A stretch of DNA of 64,000 nt from Gerris lacustris (lineage: Eukaryota; Arthropoda; Insecta; Hemiptera; Gerridae). The notes below the pieces were generated by a model. The model searched no databases and was not told the origin of the DNA. It worked only from the letters and a program-made list of their open reading frames with translations. The position numbers were made by a program, and so were the translations under genes. The stretch spans positions 29,064,101-29,128,100 of the forward strand of contig OX578281.1 in the NCBI GenBank assembly GCA_951217055.1, read 5' to 3'. Of the stretch, positions 1 to 11,649 are shown in pieces; the stretch's first letter is position 1, and every line of letters begins with the position of its first letter.

Positions 1-338
1 CCTTTACCCTTCAGGTGAAAACATTATTCAAATGTTTATTTTCAAATTTCCTTGGAAATAAATCCGACATTTACCTTCCACAACTAGAAATAATTTTTGG
101 TGTTTTTGAGTATGTCTAGATATGAAGGTTCGTGAATTCAGTCGTTCAGTGCTTTGCGGTTTAAGTAGAGATTCCCTGGACCCTGCACAAACTGTTTTTA
201 CTAACATCTGTATCTTTAATTGTGTTCCTACATGTATCTTTAATCCTGTAATCCTATTTTGAAGAAGATTTTATGGTTTGTAGAAGTAGTCCACTGATGG
301 TACTAATAGTAATTTCAACCGTGTGGGCAAATTTAATC

Positions 339-341
<3 letters not shown>

Positions 342-415
<74 letters not shown>
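342..415. repeat. (TA)n microsatellite
   Basis: An uninterrupted TA dinucleotide array of about 37 units. It sits at the left edge of a Helitron-like element, and such elements often begin in or next to a TA tract. The long frames read through this and the other TA arrays (alternating Tyr-Ile) are artefacts. Confidence 0.97.
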
Positions 416-420
<5 letters not shown>

Positions 421-886
421 AACGTATGTGTGTATGTTCTTTATACAAATCTACAGTTTTAGTCCGATCTCGATGCAAATTTGCACACATAAGCTTTAAA
501 GCAAGGGGAAAATCATGGTCTACATGAATTATCGAAATTTAAATTTTGATACACAGGGGTACGGGATACAAGTAATGCATATGGGGTCGAAGTAATGAAT
601 ACCCTTCATGATGCATATCGTTGAAAAGCTCTTTAAGAGTACAATAATTGTTGTGTATATTATTTATAATATATATTTTCATTTAGAAGGGGGGTAAATT
701 TGGGATAATTGCAAATTCTCTTATCTAAGTCCCTCTCCGACTTCTTTAGGGGGTATAGAAATAAGTGGGAGGGATAGAATCTAGATATTCTCGCATAGTT
801 AAATAATTTAAATGTTTCTTGATGGTAGTTTATAAACTTATCAAATTAAAATAACACTCCGTAGCGAAGCACGTGTATCCACCTAG
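342..886 (+). mobile_element. Helitron-like (Helentron-type) non-autonomous element, candidate
   Basis: After the TA array the sequence reads GTCAACGTATGTGTGTATG and then a segment of the 'Phe-X-X-Asp-type target' kind common in insect interspersed repeats. It ends at GCGAAGCACGTGTATCCACC followed by TAG, giving a CTAG (CTRR) terminus just 3' of a short GC-rich near-hairpin. That terminal layout is what Helitron-like elements show. No Rep/helicase frame is present, so it would be non-autonomous. Seen: the ends. Inferred: class. An unclassified repeat that merely ends similarly is possible. Confidence 0.4.
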
Positions 887-939
887 TATTGGATAAAAAT
901 AAGAATGACCTCACTAGGAATCCCAATCTCATTTGACTA

Positions 940-998
940 TTCGTCCAATAATATGACGTGAGGAAGCTATGTGCCACACTAATTGACAAGACTATTTC
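940..998 (+). repeat. Family A 3' tail fragment
   Basis: Contains TGAGGAAGCTATGTGCCACA followed by CTAATTGAC, the same tail found at the 3' end of family A copies near 5285, 14615, 24291 (inverted), 30141 (inverted) and 57765. Only the tail is present, without the 5' hairpin, so this is a truncated copy or a solo end. Confidence 0.75.
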
Positions 999-999
999 G

Positions 1000-3413
1000 A
1001 GTTTTATATCAATGGGCATAAACATTATACTTATGCAAATGTACACTCTCTTAAGCCACGGTAAACAATAGACTTATGCAACAAATCTATTCAATTTTGA
1101 GCCAATAATAAACAGTTAGTAATCGTATCAAATCCAGGCAATTACAAATATATCCTTAGTTTTATAAAAATATTATTTGATTAACGCATGAGACGCTTTA
1201 GTTTATTTAATCAGCCTTATTTTCCAGTTTTCCGTACGTCGTTTTATTCTTTGACGTCATTATTATATGATGTGTGTACATTTTGTTTCGTTTTATAATA
1301 ATTACTTTACAACTAAGTTAGGATAACTTGTTGTTTAATCTCTCCACTCTGTTATCTAACTACCTACTTATTTATAATTCCTCAAAGGTTCCTTTGTTGC
1401 TTCTAATTGACTAATTAAAAGTTATTACCAACCTTATTATCAACAAGGTATGGTACAACTATACCTTGTTGATTATTCTGATTTTTGTGCCTATAGGTTT
1501 AAACTGACAGGACCAACAGAGTGTTTTAACAACTTTTCATAAACATATTTTTCAATTGCAGTGCAATTTATGTGTTTTTTTTTTCTTGTCGGTATGATAA
1601 TGTAGTTACATGTTTTGTTATTTTAACAATGATATTTGAAATGCACACATAAGAATTAACTCGTTCTGTGGAAGAGGCGGTTTGTTTATAATTAGCATTG
1701 TTATCACTGTATTTATGTACTCTATACGAGTTTAAATAATCCTCCTTATCGCCGATGTTTGAGATGACTCTATTTACCTCAGTACATATATTCATTTATT
1801 TATATGTATGTAATAGATAAGTTTTTCCTTCTTTTTGTTAAAAGTTTTATCTGTTTCCCGATTTATTTGACAAAAAGTTTGAAACTTTTCTTGTTGTTTT
1901 TTGTTTGAACTCTTTTGATTTACAAAAGTTGTTTTTCCCTGTAGCTTTTGCATTTTTTACGATTAAAATGTGTTTTGTTTGATTTATTCTCTTACAAGTT
2001 ATAATAGTTAATTTTAAGTAGAAGTTATTTTATCTTTTATTACATTGTATGGAATACGTGATGAGACGTGTAATTGCAATTTATTATGGTTTTTCGTTCT
2101 TTTACGCCCATATACTTACTGTTTGTAAGGGATGTTTTTCCTGACCTTTTGCCCTGGTCTTCTAGGTAGTAAATACATTAAACGTAGTCGTTATAAATAA
2201 ACTAACCCGCCACGATTACCACTGGAAAACACGTATATAACTAGTTGTGTTTTTATGAGCTTCTTGTGCAATAAAATGATCTCATTCACTTTTAAAGTTT
2301 GATGTAAAAAAATAAAAAATCTCGATTTCTAGGCAGCTATTAGTTTTGGATTCCCAGAGTTCTATGTTCGATATCCAGAAAAGGCTATTGTATTTATGTA
2401 TTGAAAATTTGAGTAGAACTGAAGCTATTAAATATTTATTGGATCTATGTGCCACGTTAATTTATTACGTGCATGGTTGCTATTATACTTACCATGGTGT
2501 GGCTCTCCTCTCCGACTTCTTTACTAAGCCACGTTTAGTCTACCTTTGCAGACTGACAAAAAAATTGAGATTAAATTCAGACTTGATTAAAAAAAAAAAT
2601 TTATTTATCGTACTTAATAATATAATAGGGAATTTTTTGCGTATAATAAATAAATAGCGTTCAAACTGTTTTTCTCACGAGTATTTTAGTTTTAATAATT
2701 TAATGAATGATGTAGTCCTGGTTATTCACTAATAAATTGATAAAATTATCTCTTTGACGTATGCTCGTATTTTTTCAAATATTTAACAGTATATTTGAAA
2801 GTATCGCTATAAATAAATTATTTAATATTTTTCTTATTCTCATTCCGAAAATATCTTTATCATTTATTTGTTTAGTTCATTTTTTTTATTAACATATTTG
2901 TCATGTGAGTAAAGCTTTGATTGATATTAATAATAATAAAAGACACACTATCTTGCTTTTGGAGTGGATAATATAAACAATATCCTCTATATCCGCAGAT
3001 ATTTAACAGAGATTATATTTATCAAATTTTGATACAGGGGATGTTTGGACGGGTCGTTTAATAAATTGAAATGATAAGAAAGCGGAATTAAAATCCTTTG
3101 ATTAAGTGGTTGTACTACAAATGTGACACGTATTTTTTTCCCCCTTATCTCAATTATTTTTCATGGCCTCTTGAAATGTTCTCATTTTATTTTTAGTTTT
3201 TTTTCTCTCAAACTTTTCACACCAAATATTATTTGTATTGCTATTAGTTTTATCTTCGTTATTTTAACCAACATTAAATATTAATTCTAAGTGTAGTGTT
3301 AAATCCTTTTACGGTAATAAATTTAACTCTCATTTATTAAATATTAAAAGGAAAAAAAAAAAAATGACGCAAATATATGGTAGGAAATATAATCTTATGT
3401 CTTACATTTTTTC

Positions 3414-3416
<3 letters not shown>
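1000..3416. other. AT-rich stretch with no supported gene
   Basis: I see no coding exon, RNA gene or delimited element. The open frame at 2346-2657 is AT-rich, has no recognizable motif, and overlaps a short string resembling the family A tail (CTATGTGCCACG near 2445). A 17-bp string CCTCTCCGACTTCTTTA occurs both near 733 and near 2508, which suggests another faint dispersed repeat. Confidence 0.6.

Positions 3417-3493
<77 letters not shown>
3417..3493. repeat. (TA)n microsatellite
   Basis: About 38 uninterrupted TA units. The flanks (TTTTTTCCAAA on the left, ATATTAGACATAATT on the right) do not match the other TA arrays, so I see no shared element here. Confidence 0.97.
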
Positions 3494-3499
<6 letters not shown>

Positions 3500-4783
3500 G
3501 ACATAATTAATTTTAATAATGATTCCTTATTATTACATCCATTGATCATTTTCACCGGTGATGTCTTAAATTAAATTTGACACTGATGAAACTTAAATGT
3601 AAAACTTAAATGCTTGCATTAGGTATTATGGCTGAACTGAAGGAGATGATACGGTCAAGAATCGCTTGTCGCCACAATTGTTCTTGATTAATACACTTGA
3701 GTGATCATATCCCTTTGTCAAACAGTACATTTGTATCATTTAAACATTTGAGAAATTATATATGTATGATTTGATCATAGGAGAGTTAATATCCCTTTGT
3801 AAAAAAAAAAATACGTTGGAGCGAGGCCCCGCCATCTTTTTTTATGAACCGCCTCAAATTCTTCAGTTTTACCGGTACATATTATGGTTTTTTATTAATT
3901 AATTGTAAAATCAAGTCACTTTTTCTCTGCGAGTTTTCGAAATAAAAGTTACTTCTACATAAAGTAAAACTAATCATTTAAAATTATTTCATGTCTGATG
4001 TATAAATGAATCTCGTTTCCTAACCTGTTTATTTATGAGTGTATATACTTAATATTAATATAAACTTTTAAAATAAATTGCTGAGAGCGGAAAAGACAAA
4101 GTAAAACTCAAAATTCATGAACCTAGAACAAAGTTTTGACAAAAATATTTTTATATTAAACTCAACTGGAATAAAAGAAACTAATTTTCTTTTATTAAAA
4201 GTAATATAATAATATAACGTCTGAAACATAAGAATAATATTAATTTTTTAAAACCATTCTGCTTTTCTAATACATGCAACTCTATAATAAACTAGAATAT
4301 CAAAGAATTTATTTTAAAAAATTCCACATTATTTTTCGAAAGAATATAATATGCTATATAAATTGAGAGCTTGTTTTTTATAGAAAATAAATTAAATATT
4401 TTCAATACATTTATTCTTGAATGGAATGTAATTTTCATATTGAATAATTTATTATTGTAATTCTATTTTATTGTTGTTTAAATTTGGTTTGTTTGTAATA
4501 TTTGTTGTAAAATTAAATCAAGAATAAAGTTTAGTTAATAATATTATTCTTCTACCAATAGTTAGTTGAGTTTATTACTTCGAGTTAAAATTATGATGCT
4601 TCTAGCAGTGGAAGCGAAACATCGGTCTTCAACTCTCATAAATTGATCACGTTGATATATTGCTAATAAATAACTCATTTTTTATTCTCCTTTATCTGTT
4701 ATAAATTATTTATACTTTTATACTTTAATATAAAGATTGGACAAAAATATTATAGTATAAATCTCAACTAGAATTGATTTTTT
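3494..4783. other. AT-rich stretch, nothing recognized
   Basis: No frame of coding character and no inverted or direct repeat of note. A short string (ATATCCCTTTGT) recurs near 3708 and 3791 about 83 bases apart, which could be a weak local duplication. Confidence 0.5.
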
Positions 4784-5326
4784 GCTTCCGAGCTTACCGA
4801 AGGTAACGGAAGCTATATGATCGTTCTGAAGATTTCAAAAATTCCAAGACAGAAATCCATTTCAGACATCAGAGAACATTTTTGGTTCCGTGTCTGTCTG
4901 TCGGTCTATCTTTCGATTGTTGCGAACCAACACATCATAAAAACTACACGTCCGATTTTATGAAATTTGGTAGGTCATAATTCGCTCATTGTTGTTCCCA
5001 TATAAGTTTCAACCTTCTGCGCTTATTTGTTTCTCTTCCACATGCGCACAAACGTACATTTATTTACTCATATAGCTTCAAAAGTACTTATCTGATTTGT
5101 ATGAAACTTTTATAGTTTATCGAAAGTAGCCCGTAGATTAATTGGAACCGTCTGCGCTCTTTAACTTTTACTAAATTGATACTTTAATTTATGTAACAAT
5201 TTTGACAGATTAAGAAAACGTGGGGAAACAATTAAACAAATTAGACACTGATAAAAGTATACAATCAATAAAGTACGTGATATGATACGAGGAAACTATG
5301 TGCTACACCAATTGACAGTCTATTTT
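4784..5326 (+). mobile_element. Family A interspersed element, near full-length
   Basis: The 5' end can fold: GCTTCCG pairs with CGGAAGC across AGCTTACCGAAGGTAA. The element continues through a CAGACAT...TGTCTGTCTGTC block and segments reading 'accaacacatc' and 'gtagcccgtag', and ends with ACGAGGAAACTATGTGC, ACCAATTGAC and TATTTT. Total length is about 540 bp. It has no coding capacity. The same order of blocks recurs at 14078, 43149, 57346 and, inverted, at 24869 and 30612. The class is unknown: no terminal inverted repeat or target duplication is obvious. Confidence 0.8.
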
Positions 5327-5404
5327 CTAAATCCTTTTTTATTAATTTTGATTTCATTTTTTGCGTGTGTTTATTTTTGTTCGTAAAATTCTTGGGAATG
5401 CTAA

Positions 5405-5595
5405 TTAACCAACCTTCTTCCAGTCATTCCAATCGAGTTCAAACTTGGAACATAGACTCTATAGCAATGTAATAACATTCTACCAAATTTTAGGGTCAAC
5501 CACCCTAACACGCACACGATTAACGATGCTGCTTGTAAAAACTCAAGAACCGTGATTGTGAAAATTTTCACGCGTGTTTTTATAAACAAACAACT
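5405..5595 (+). repeat. Family C interspersed repeat, copy 1
   Basis: Shares an ordered set of blocks with 60835-60995 in the same orientation: TTCAAACTTGGAACATAGAC corresponds to a diverged copy there, followed by CAAATTTTAGG, ACCC..ACACGC/ACAC, GATTAACGA and GTGATTGT with GAAAATTTT. The frame on the minus strand here (76 codons) is a by-product. The two copies are clearly diverged, so the family is old. Confidence 0.6.
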
Positions 5596-5639
5596 TGCCG
5601 ATGACTCATGGTTCACACAACCGAAATGCACAAATATAG

Positions 5640-6490
5640 AGGATTTGTGATAAAAACTTTGTTTTTATGGGCTATTATTATTAAACGTTTACGACTGCTT
5701 GTGTTGGAAGCTTGTAATTATATCATCCTTTGTCTGTAATTTGTTGTTTCCGTCTATGGGAATTCATATGGGTATAATCGATTTATTTACGAGTTCTTTT
5801 CACGTTATTATTTTTTTTTACTTCCATTTCTTTTTTATGATCGAAAATGAACTATCTATAGAAAAATTCCATTTGTCTGTTGATGCTTTTGTTTTTGGTC
5901 GGTTCGGTTCCTTTTGAAATTTTTGTAAAATTAAAGTTATTAATAGGTTTTTTTCTTTTTTAATTGGTTAATTGCTGTTAACGGAACGTCCTTTTTTCAT
6001 CACGCCACTATTTTGTGAAGAATTGACGTCATAACCCGTTTTCTTGATTTTTTTTTTTTATTTTTGGTAAAATGTTCCACGTTTATTCTTTTCCACGTCT
6101 AACTTTCTTTTTGCCTTTTTATCATAATAGAATGTTACCTATATTGAACGTTCGGATGAGACACTTAACGCATCTATCATTGTGTTCATTACTGTCCAAC
6201 GTCGCACACCTTGTTGTGAATGAAATTTAAAATATTGTTGTCTTCGAGCATTTATAAACTCTTACATAGCCAATTTCCCAAAGCTTAAATAGAAAATATT
6301 ACAAAGTATTAAATATGATAAGGTTTTAGCATAATTAAGTTAATTTTTAACAAATTAAAAAAACTATTCGCTGTGGCTGTATGGCTGTAAAGACAGTGCC
6401 AATGTAAAAACAAAAAAAAAAACAACACAAACGTATCTATAAACCTGTACTTATGTATATTTATTTCATGGGTTTTTTGTATTTCGTTTG
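5640..6490. other. No supported feature
   Basis: T-rich single-strand composition with several poly-T runs. The frame at 5699-5917 (+) is T-rich and hydrophobic by composition, without recognizable domains. Confidence 0.5.
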
Positions 6491-6497
6491 TTTTTTA

Positions 6498-6549
6498 GGC
6501 CCCTGAAGAAGGTTTTAAGTAAAAACCGATACGTCGGGATTGTAACAGT
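6498..6549 (+). ncRNA. Degenerate hammerhead-like motif (Penelope-type)
   Basis: GGCCCCTGAAGAAGG (CUGAAGA replacing CUGAUGA at 6503-6509) is followed by a stem-loop GGTTTT-AAGT-AAAAACC and then GATACGTCGGG where a minimal Penelope-type hammerhead has GAAACGUC before its stem I strand. Two core positions deviate (G>A in the first box, A>U in GAAA), so I expect it to be inactive. The upstream GGCCC and downstream GGG could make a short stem I. It lies 40 bp before a long (TA)n array and about 350 bp before the intact motif at 6853. Confidence 0.5.
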
Positions 6550-6583
6550 GACGATTTTTGTGACCAAAACCTGAGTTATAGTT

Positions 6584-6586
<3 letters not shown>

Positions 6587-6676
<90 letters not shown>
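6587..6676. repeat. (TA)n microsatellite
   Basis: About 45 TA units between the decayed hammerhead-like motif and the left inverted repeat of the element at 6718-7007. Confidence 0.97.
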
Positions 6677-6677
<1 letters not shown>

Positions 6678-6717
6678 CAACGATTTAATACCGTGTTTGC
6701 ACACTGCAATAGGCTAT

Positions 6718-7007
6718 ACCATTTGTGACAGACACCAAGGGATGTACCACGCAAGCGTGAGATATGCAAGTATGGCGGTATGAGAGCACGCTCGTCTCTG
6801 ATAAGCCCTATATCTCATCTTCTTGATATGGTATAGGTCCAGAGTTGGGCGGGCATCGTCGGGCCCCTGATGAGTCGGACGCGACGAAACGATGCAGGAC
6901 ATAGCGTAATGCCGAGCCAACATCTTAATGACGTAATGTCTGATGTTGGAACAGTTCCTATGTGTCACGCTTGCGTGGTACATCTCTTGGTGTCTCTCAC
7001 AAATGGT
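6718..7007. mobile_element. Element with 43-bp terminal inverted repeats containing a hammerhead core
   Basis: Left arm 6718-6760 and right arm 6965-7007 are inverted copies of each other (41 of 43 positions, from ACCATTTGTGACAGACACC inward). The element is flanked by TA dinucleotides and lies between two long TA arrays. The 204-bp interior is GC-rich relative to the surroundings and carries an intact hammerhead core. Penelope-like retroelements often carry inverted or partial terminal copies and hammerheads, so a Penelope remnant is the best guess. A MITE that inserted at TA and captured the ribozyme is the alternative. Confidence 0.65.
6853..6895 (+). ncRNA. Hammerhead ribozyme, complete conserved core
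   Basis: A 43-nt motif. Stem III is GCATCG (6853-6858) with CGATGC (6890-6895), extended by U16.1-A15.1. The cleavage triplet is GUC ending at 6860. Stem I is the self-complementary GGGCCC (6861-6866). Then come the invariant CUGAUGA (6867-6873), stem II GUCG/CGAC around the loop GACG, and the invariant GAAA (6886-6889). Every conserved core base is present. Stem I has no loop, so a monomer could not close it. GGGCCC can, however, pair between two molecules, which recalls the dimer-acting small hammerheads reported with Penelope-like elements, although there stem III is the reduced one. Activity is inferred, not shown. Confidence 0.72.
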
Positions 7008-7169
<162 letters not shown>

Positions 7170-7449
7170 TACAATCTAAATTCTCTTGACAGATATTCGT
7201 TTCATAGATAAGGCAATTTTTTGGTCTTAAGTCTGTCAGTTCAATATTTTTGCGAACTTAAAATCTGTCTTAAATCCTGCTCATCCGAATTAATAAAATT
7301 AGTATGATTGGTAATTAGACCTCTATTCATTTATCCATTATCATTGAAATTTTCTACACACATTAAACATTGAATAAAACTAAATGTGATTTCACTGGGA
7401 ACTGAAACAGACCACGCTTGTATTTCCCAGTTGAATCACATTATATTAT

Positions 7450-7523
7450 ACTCATGTCATTCGTCCAATAATATGCCGTGAGGAGGAGAGGACTATGTTC
7501 AACACTGATATTACAGACTATTT
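7450..7523 (+). repeat. Family A 3' tail fragment, degenerate
   Basis: ATTCGTCCAATAATATG matches the block just before the family A tail near 940, and GTGAGGAGGAGAGGACTATGT is a diverged version of the GAGGAAGCTATGTGCC tail. No 5' part is present. Confidence 0.5.
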
Positions 7524-7529
7524 TAACCT

Positions 7530-9180
7530 TGCAACCAAAAAAAAAAATTTTTATAAAACGATTCATTTATTATTTTTCCAAATGATTGCTTAAAAGAAAG
7601 CCTCCTTCGAGCTGGGAATATTTAATATTATATTATATATTTGTGTAACGTTTGAGAAAACTACAGCAGTTAAATAGATAAACTAACATTACTTGTCTTT
7701 TACATTTAAATATATTAGTAGTTAATATATAGAAGGCATTACTTTAGTCTTTTTTTTATTATCTGCCACTGTCACTGTATCCCTCCTATACTTGATCTCT
7801 TCTATCGCGTTTATAATAATTCTTTCTGGCACCGAGTTATAACTCGCCCGGGGCATGGCAACCAATGTTTTATTTTAGAGAAATAAAAAAAAGAGGAGAT
7901 ATTATAAAGAAGCGAATTCTATTTTAAAGTTTTCTTTCTGTTTGGAAAGAGCACGTCGCAGTGAGTTTGCACTGTCAGACTGAATGTTGGGTCTCTCTTA
8001 TATCTCAAGTTGACTCCATCTAGCACTTCTCATCATTCCTGTATCTTTTCTCTATAACCACTCTTGTTCTATTAGATTTTTTTTCGCTTCAAATTATTTT
8101 TCGTAGACGTGGACGCTTATTACTCGAATGGTTTTCTTGACAAGGCTAATTTCTCTTTATACATCTCTTCTATGTTTTTTTGCCTCTTGTTCCTTTTATA
8201 TTTCATTTTTATTTATTTATTTTATTTTCTTTGTGTAATAATTTCACAGTGGTCTTTCTTTGTTCTTAAGAATTGAACGTTTAATTTTTTGTTCCTTTAT
8301 TTATCTATTTATTTTTACTTTTTTTAAAAAAAGAATGGTCTGTGTAGAGTCGAAGCTAGAAGAGTTTTTGCTTATTTGTTTTTATGTTATCTTATTATTT
8401 TTTTTCATTGTATATATATTAAGAGAACCATTTTATTTCAATTGTAATTAGGTTTCCATTTTTTATTATTATCTCTTACTTAGTTTATTAGTTTCATTAT
8501 TATTCTTCGTTCTGTTGGGCAGCTATCAGATCACTGATGTAAATTTGCTTCCATGCACTCTGTAGTTTCATTTGGTTACCGAGAGAATGCGCTATCCTTC
8601 TTAATAAGCGAGAATGATAAGCTTTTGTTGTTTAGTTGTTGTTATGATAATTATGTGGACGCCACAGAAAAAAATCGTTTTACGTTTTTCCAATTTAGTA
8701 GAAATTAATCAGCGATTACGGGTTCAATGTGAATTTCGTCGGTCCCGCCCAATGAAACGAACATCCGTCGGTGATACCGTCAATTTCGGGACAGTGGTTG
8801 TTTGTGAATTTTGTTGTTGAAATAAAAACTGAACATTTTGAAAATACAGCTATTTGAGACCCGTTAATTATTTTCCTCTTTCCTTGAAAATAAGGGTGTT
8901 TTTTGTGGTCATTTATTGATGTGAGGGAAAATTATTATTTTCTCAAAACGATATAATAACAAAGATATGCTAAATGGAACTTTTGCTTTTGGCCTATTGC
9001 TTTTAAAGTTTTTTTTTTTGTTTTTCCATGAAAATATTATTTATTTAAGGAATTAATAAAATACATTGTTTAACTAAGCAATTTGACGAAGGGCATGTCA
9101 TGTTAAACTCCCCCCAACAAAGCTCATTCCATTAAAAAAAAAAAAAAATAAATAAATAAAAAAAATTAAAAATTAAAAAA
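7530..9180. other. No supported gene; T-rich sequence
   Basis: Contains a perfect 14-bp palindrome CGAGTTATAACTCG near 7832. The 68-codon frame at 8614-8820 (+) has a somewhat coding-like, GC-raised second half, but I recognize no domain and see no clean splice signals. The frame at 8260-8451 is poly-T driven. Confidence 0.4.
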
Positions 9181-9184
9181 CTCT

Positions 9185-9365
9185 GCATGAGTGCCATACA
9201 GTTTCTCTGTCAAAGATTTTTATACGCACACACCTGGGGGCAGGCCTCATGTGGCGCAGTACTGCCCTGTCCGTCTCAATTCGCGTGGTCTCGCATATTT
9301 CTCTGGTTTTCAAAAACTGCGCTACCCTACCCTGCGCCTCTATGTGCGCCCGGATTTTTTGTATT
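9185..9365. repeat. GC-rich island, probable transposon fragment
   Basis: This stretch is much richer in G and C than its surroundings, rising from a poly-A/(AAAT) tract on the left. Two frames overlap it with no domain I recognize. The minus strand contains CCGGGCGCACATAGAGGCGC, a composition and punctuation typical of interspersed elements. No ends could be defined. Confidence 0.3.
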
Positions 9366-10571
9366 TAGTAATAAACTTACGAAAATAACAAGTAAAGGGT
9401 AAATTTAAGAACATATTTAAAAACTTTAACTAAAAGCTAATCTGCTTATTCTAGATTATTTAAATAAAATTACTGGGATTTGTGGAACTAACTCACGGCA
9501 AATAAAGCAAACAACAAAATTGTCAAAAACCTGTGGCTGTTACGAACTAGTTTCGACCATTTAACTTTGTCACAAGTAGTCAACTTTAAGTTATTTTTTT
9601 TAACTTCTTGAAATTTGCTTTTTGAATTCATAAGTTCGTGGAAAAAGAAAATTAAATGTCCGCATAAGGAAACAATTATGCCTTACGCCTTTCGGAGGTC
9701 ATCACTGGCTTGCTTACTCTTTTTTTAATTTTTTATTTATTTTTATTTTACATGCATACAATGAAGAGAAATGACTGAATCCATTTACTTTTGTCATTAC
9801 TTTACTGGTATTTTTCTGCTATTTCATGAAGAGATGAAAGTAAGGAGTTACTAAGGGAGATTCATGAGCTCCTTGCCTGTCTCTTGTTTACGAGACTCGG
9901 TGGTTTTATAAAGTGTTATTGGTTTTCCTTATAGAGCCGGGTGTCAATAAGAAACAAGCCGGCCCCGGACACTTGCAAGTCTTGCCTTATATCAAAGGAG
10001 CTTTCTGTTTCAACAGGCCATCGATCCACCAGTCTTCCTCGTCTCTTGTGCCTTCCAATCTTCTAACAGCATCCCTTACCAATTGTCACTAACAGACTCC
10101 GTCAAACTATTAATTGAAAAAATGGGTCCTATCACACTGGGAAACTTTTCTCATATATATTGTGAAAGGGAATTTACACCTATAGAAATACTATATTTAT
10201 TTCTTAAACAATTTATAAACATTTTCATATAAATAATTTGATTCTGGTGAAAATTTGAAGGTGCTTTTTTTTACAAGTACCTGTTTCGATTTCTAGGGAG
10301 CCACATTTATTTTTATTTTAATATCTCAGTAATTATATATTTATATTCGTGTACAGTTCAATTCTTATTTAAATAGACTGTAATTTAAAATTTTTAAATT
10401 AAATCTTCTTACTTAGTCATGGCGCTATACATAGTCCATGTAAGGCTGTGATTGCCACCTTCTCAAGCTCGATGGTCCATTTATAATTGAAATTATATCT
10501 ACATTATCATCAAACCCATCAACTGACTGCTTTCATTTAAAATTAAAATTCAGGCTGTTCTAGACTGTTTG

Positions 10572-10665
10572 TTAAGGGCCCCATTCACAGTCGAACCAGT
10601 CAGCAAGTCGGTGCATAGAAATCCTTGCCTCCTCGAGCCCGACTGGCTCGACTGTGAATTGGGCC
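10572..10665. repeat. Palindromic GGGCC-ended MITE-like hairpin
   Basis: GGCCCCATTCACAGTCGAAC (10577 onward) is inverted at 10640-10665 (23 of 26 positions), leaving a 37-nt loop. A TTAA precedes the left arm. The arm start resembles the left part of the sequence at 20767 (AGGGCCCAATTCACAC), so the two belong to related elements. Confidence 0.6.
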
Positions 10666-11339
10666 ATCCACATTCGAACCCTCGCTTCGACTAGCAGTCT
10701 CATTTTAGTTGTGATTACAAATTTATGTTATTAAATAATGGCCCCAAGTAAAATAAAAATGTCTGTGAAGTAGAAGAAACGCATATTGACGAAGGGAATG
10801 CGGTTGAGAAATAAATCTCAATTTTCTCATGTTAATCTATTACACACAGTAAAAGTTACGGAAAGTGTACGGAGATTATAGACATTTTTACGTATAGACG
10901 AAAACAGTTTTAGTTAATACGTCCTAAAATTGAGAAGAAAGAAATGAACATGCGAGAAAATGTCACTGAAGAGAATTGTTTGATTGTGGCATTACGATTT
11001 TGCGTTTTCTATAATAGTAATACCTAATTTGATTTTTATGTAATTGCCTCCGATGCTCTCTTAGCGAATTTTTTTTTTTTATTTTCATAGCTTTTGTCCG
11101 CACTTGGAATAACTTAACGACATTTTCGTACATGTACTATTTCTCAAATTTCTATTTGAATATGCTTTTGATTTAACCTCCCATAAACCAATTCTTTCCC
11201 GGTAGAGATTAATAAATTACTCCCAAAAATCTTTATTTCCTTCAAACGTGACGAAATTATATTAAAAACTAATTAAAAATTAACAGAACAAAAACAAATA
11301 ACAGAACAATTAAGATAAAACAGAAAAAAAGTAACGAGC

Positions 11340-11525
11340 CGGTTGGAGCATAACCACTCACATGGCAACTTAGTACTAGCTTGTCGGGTGCCTGGTATTA
11401 GGGCTCGCATGTTTTAATGGCGAGCTTCGAACCCTAGCACGCGCTCAGCCCCACGCACTCATCAGCCCCACGCACCGGCTCGCCGACTACTATGGGACCC
11501 TTGAATTTACCCATGAGTCAATAAC
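11340..11525 (-). repeat. tRNA-like SINE candidate
   Basis: On the minus strand the sequence contains GGGTTCGAAGCTCGCC, close to a pol III B box (GGTTCRANNCC), preceded by a GC-rich block in which GTGCGTGGGGCTGA occurs twice in a row. The GC content is far above the surroundings. An A box is not clear and no target duplication was found, so this is a tentative SINE. Confidence 0.35.
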
Positions 11526-11649
11526 GTTCACATTTTTGTCTCGAAATCGGTGTATAGCTGTAGTTCAGGTTAGACCTGAAAAATATTCCTGAGCTACTGG
11601 TGTAGCTTAGGTATGAAGCGTAACATAATGATGATTAGTATACATTTAA

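Noticed and set aside
6714..6983. 89-codon minus-strand frame across the hammerhead element
   Set aside because: It spans an inverted-repeat element with a ribozyme core; both strands are partly open because the arms are inverted copies of each other.
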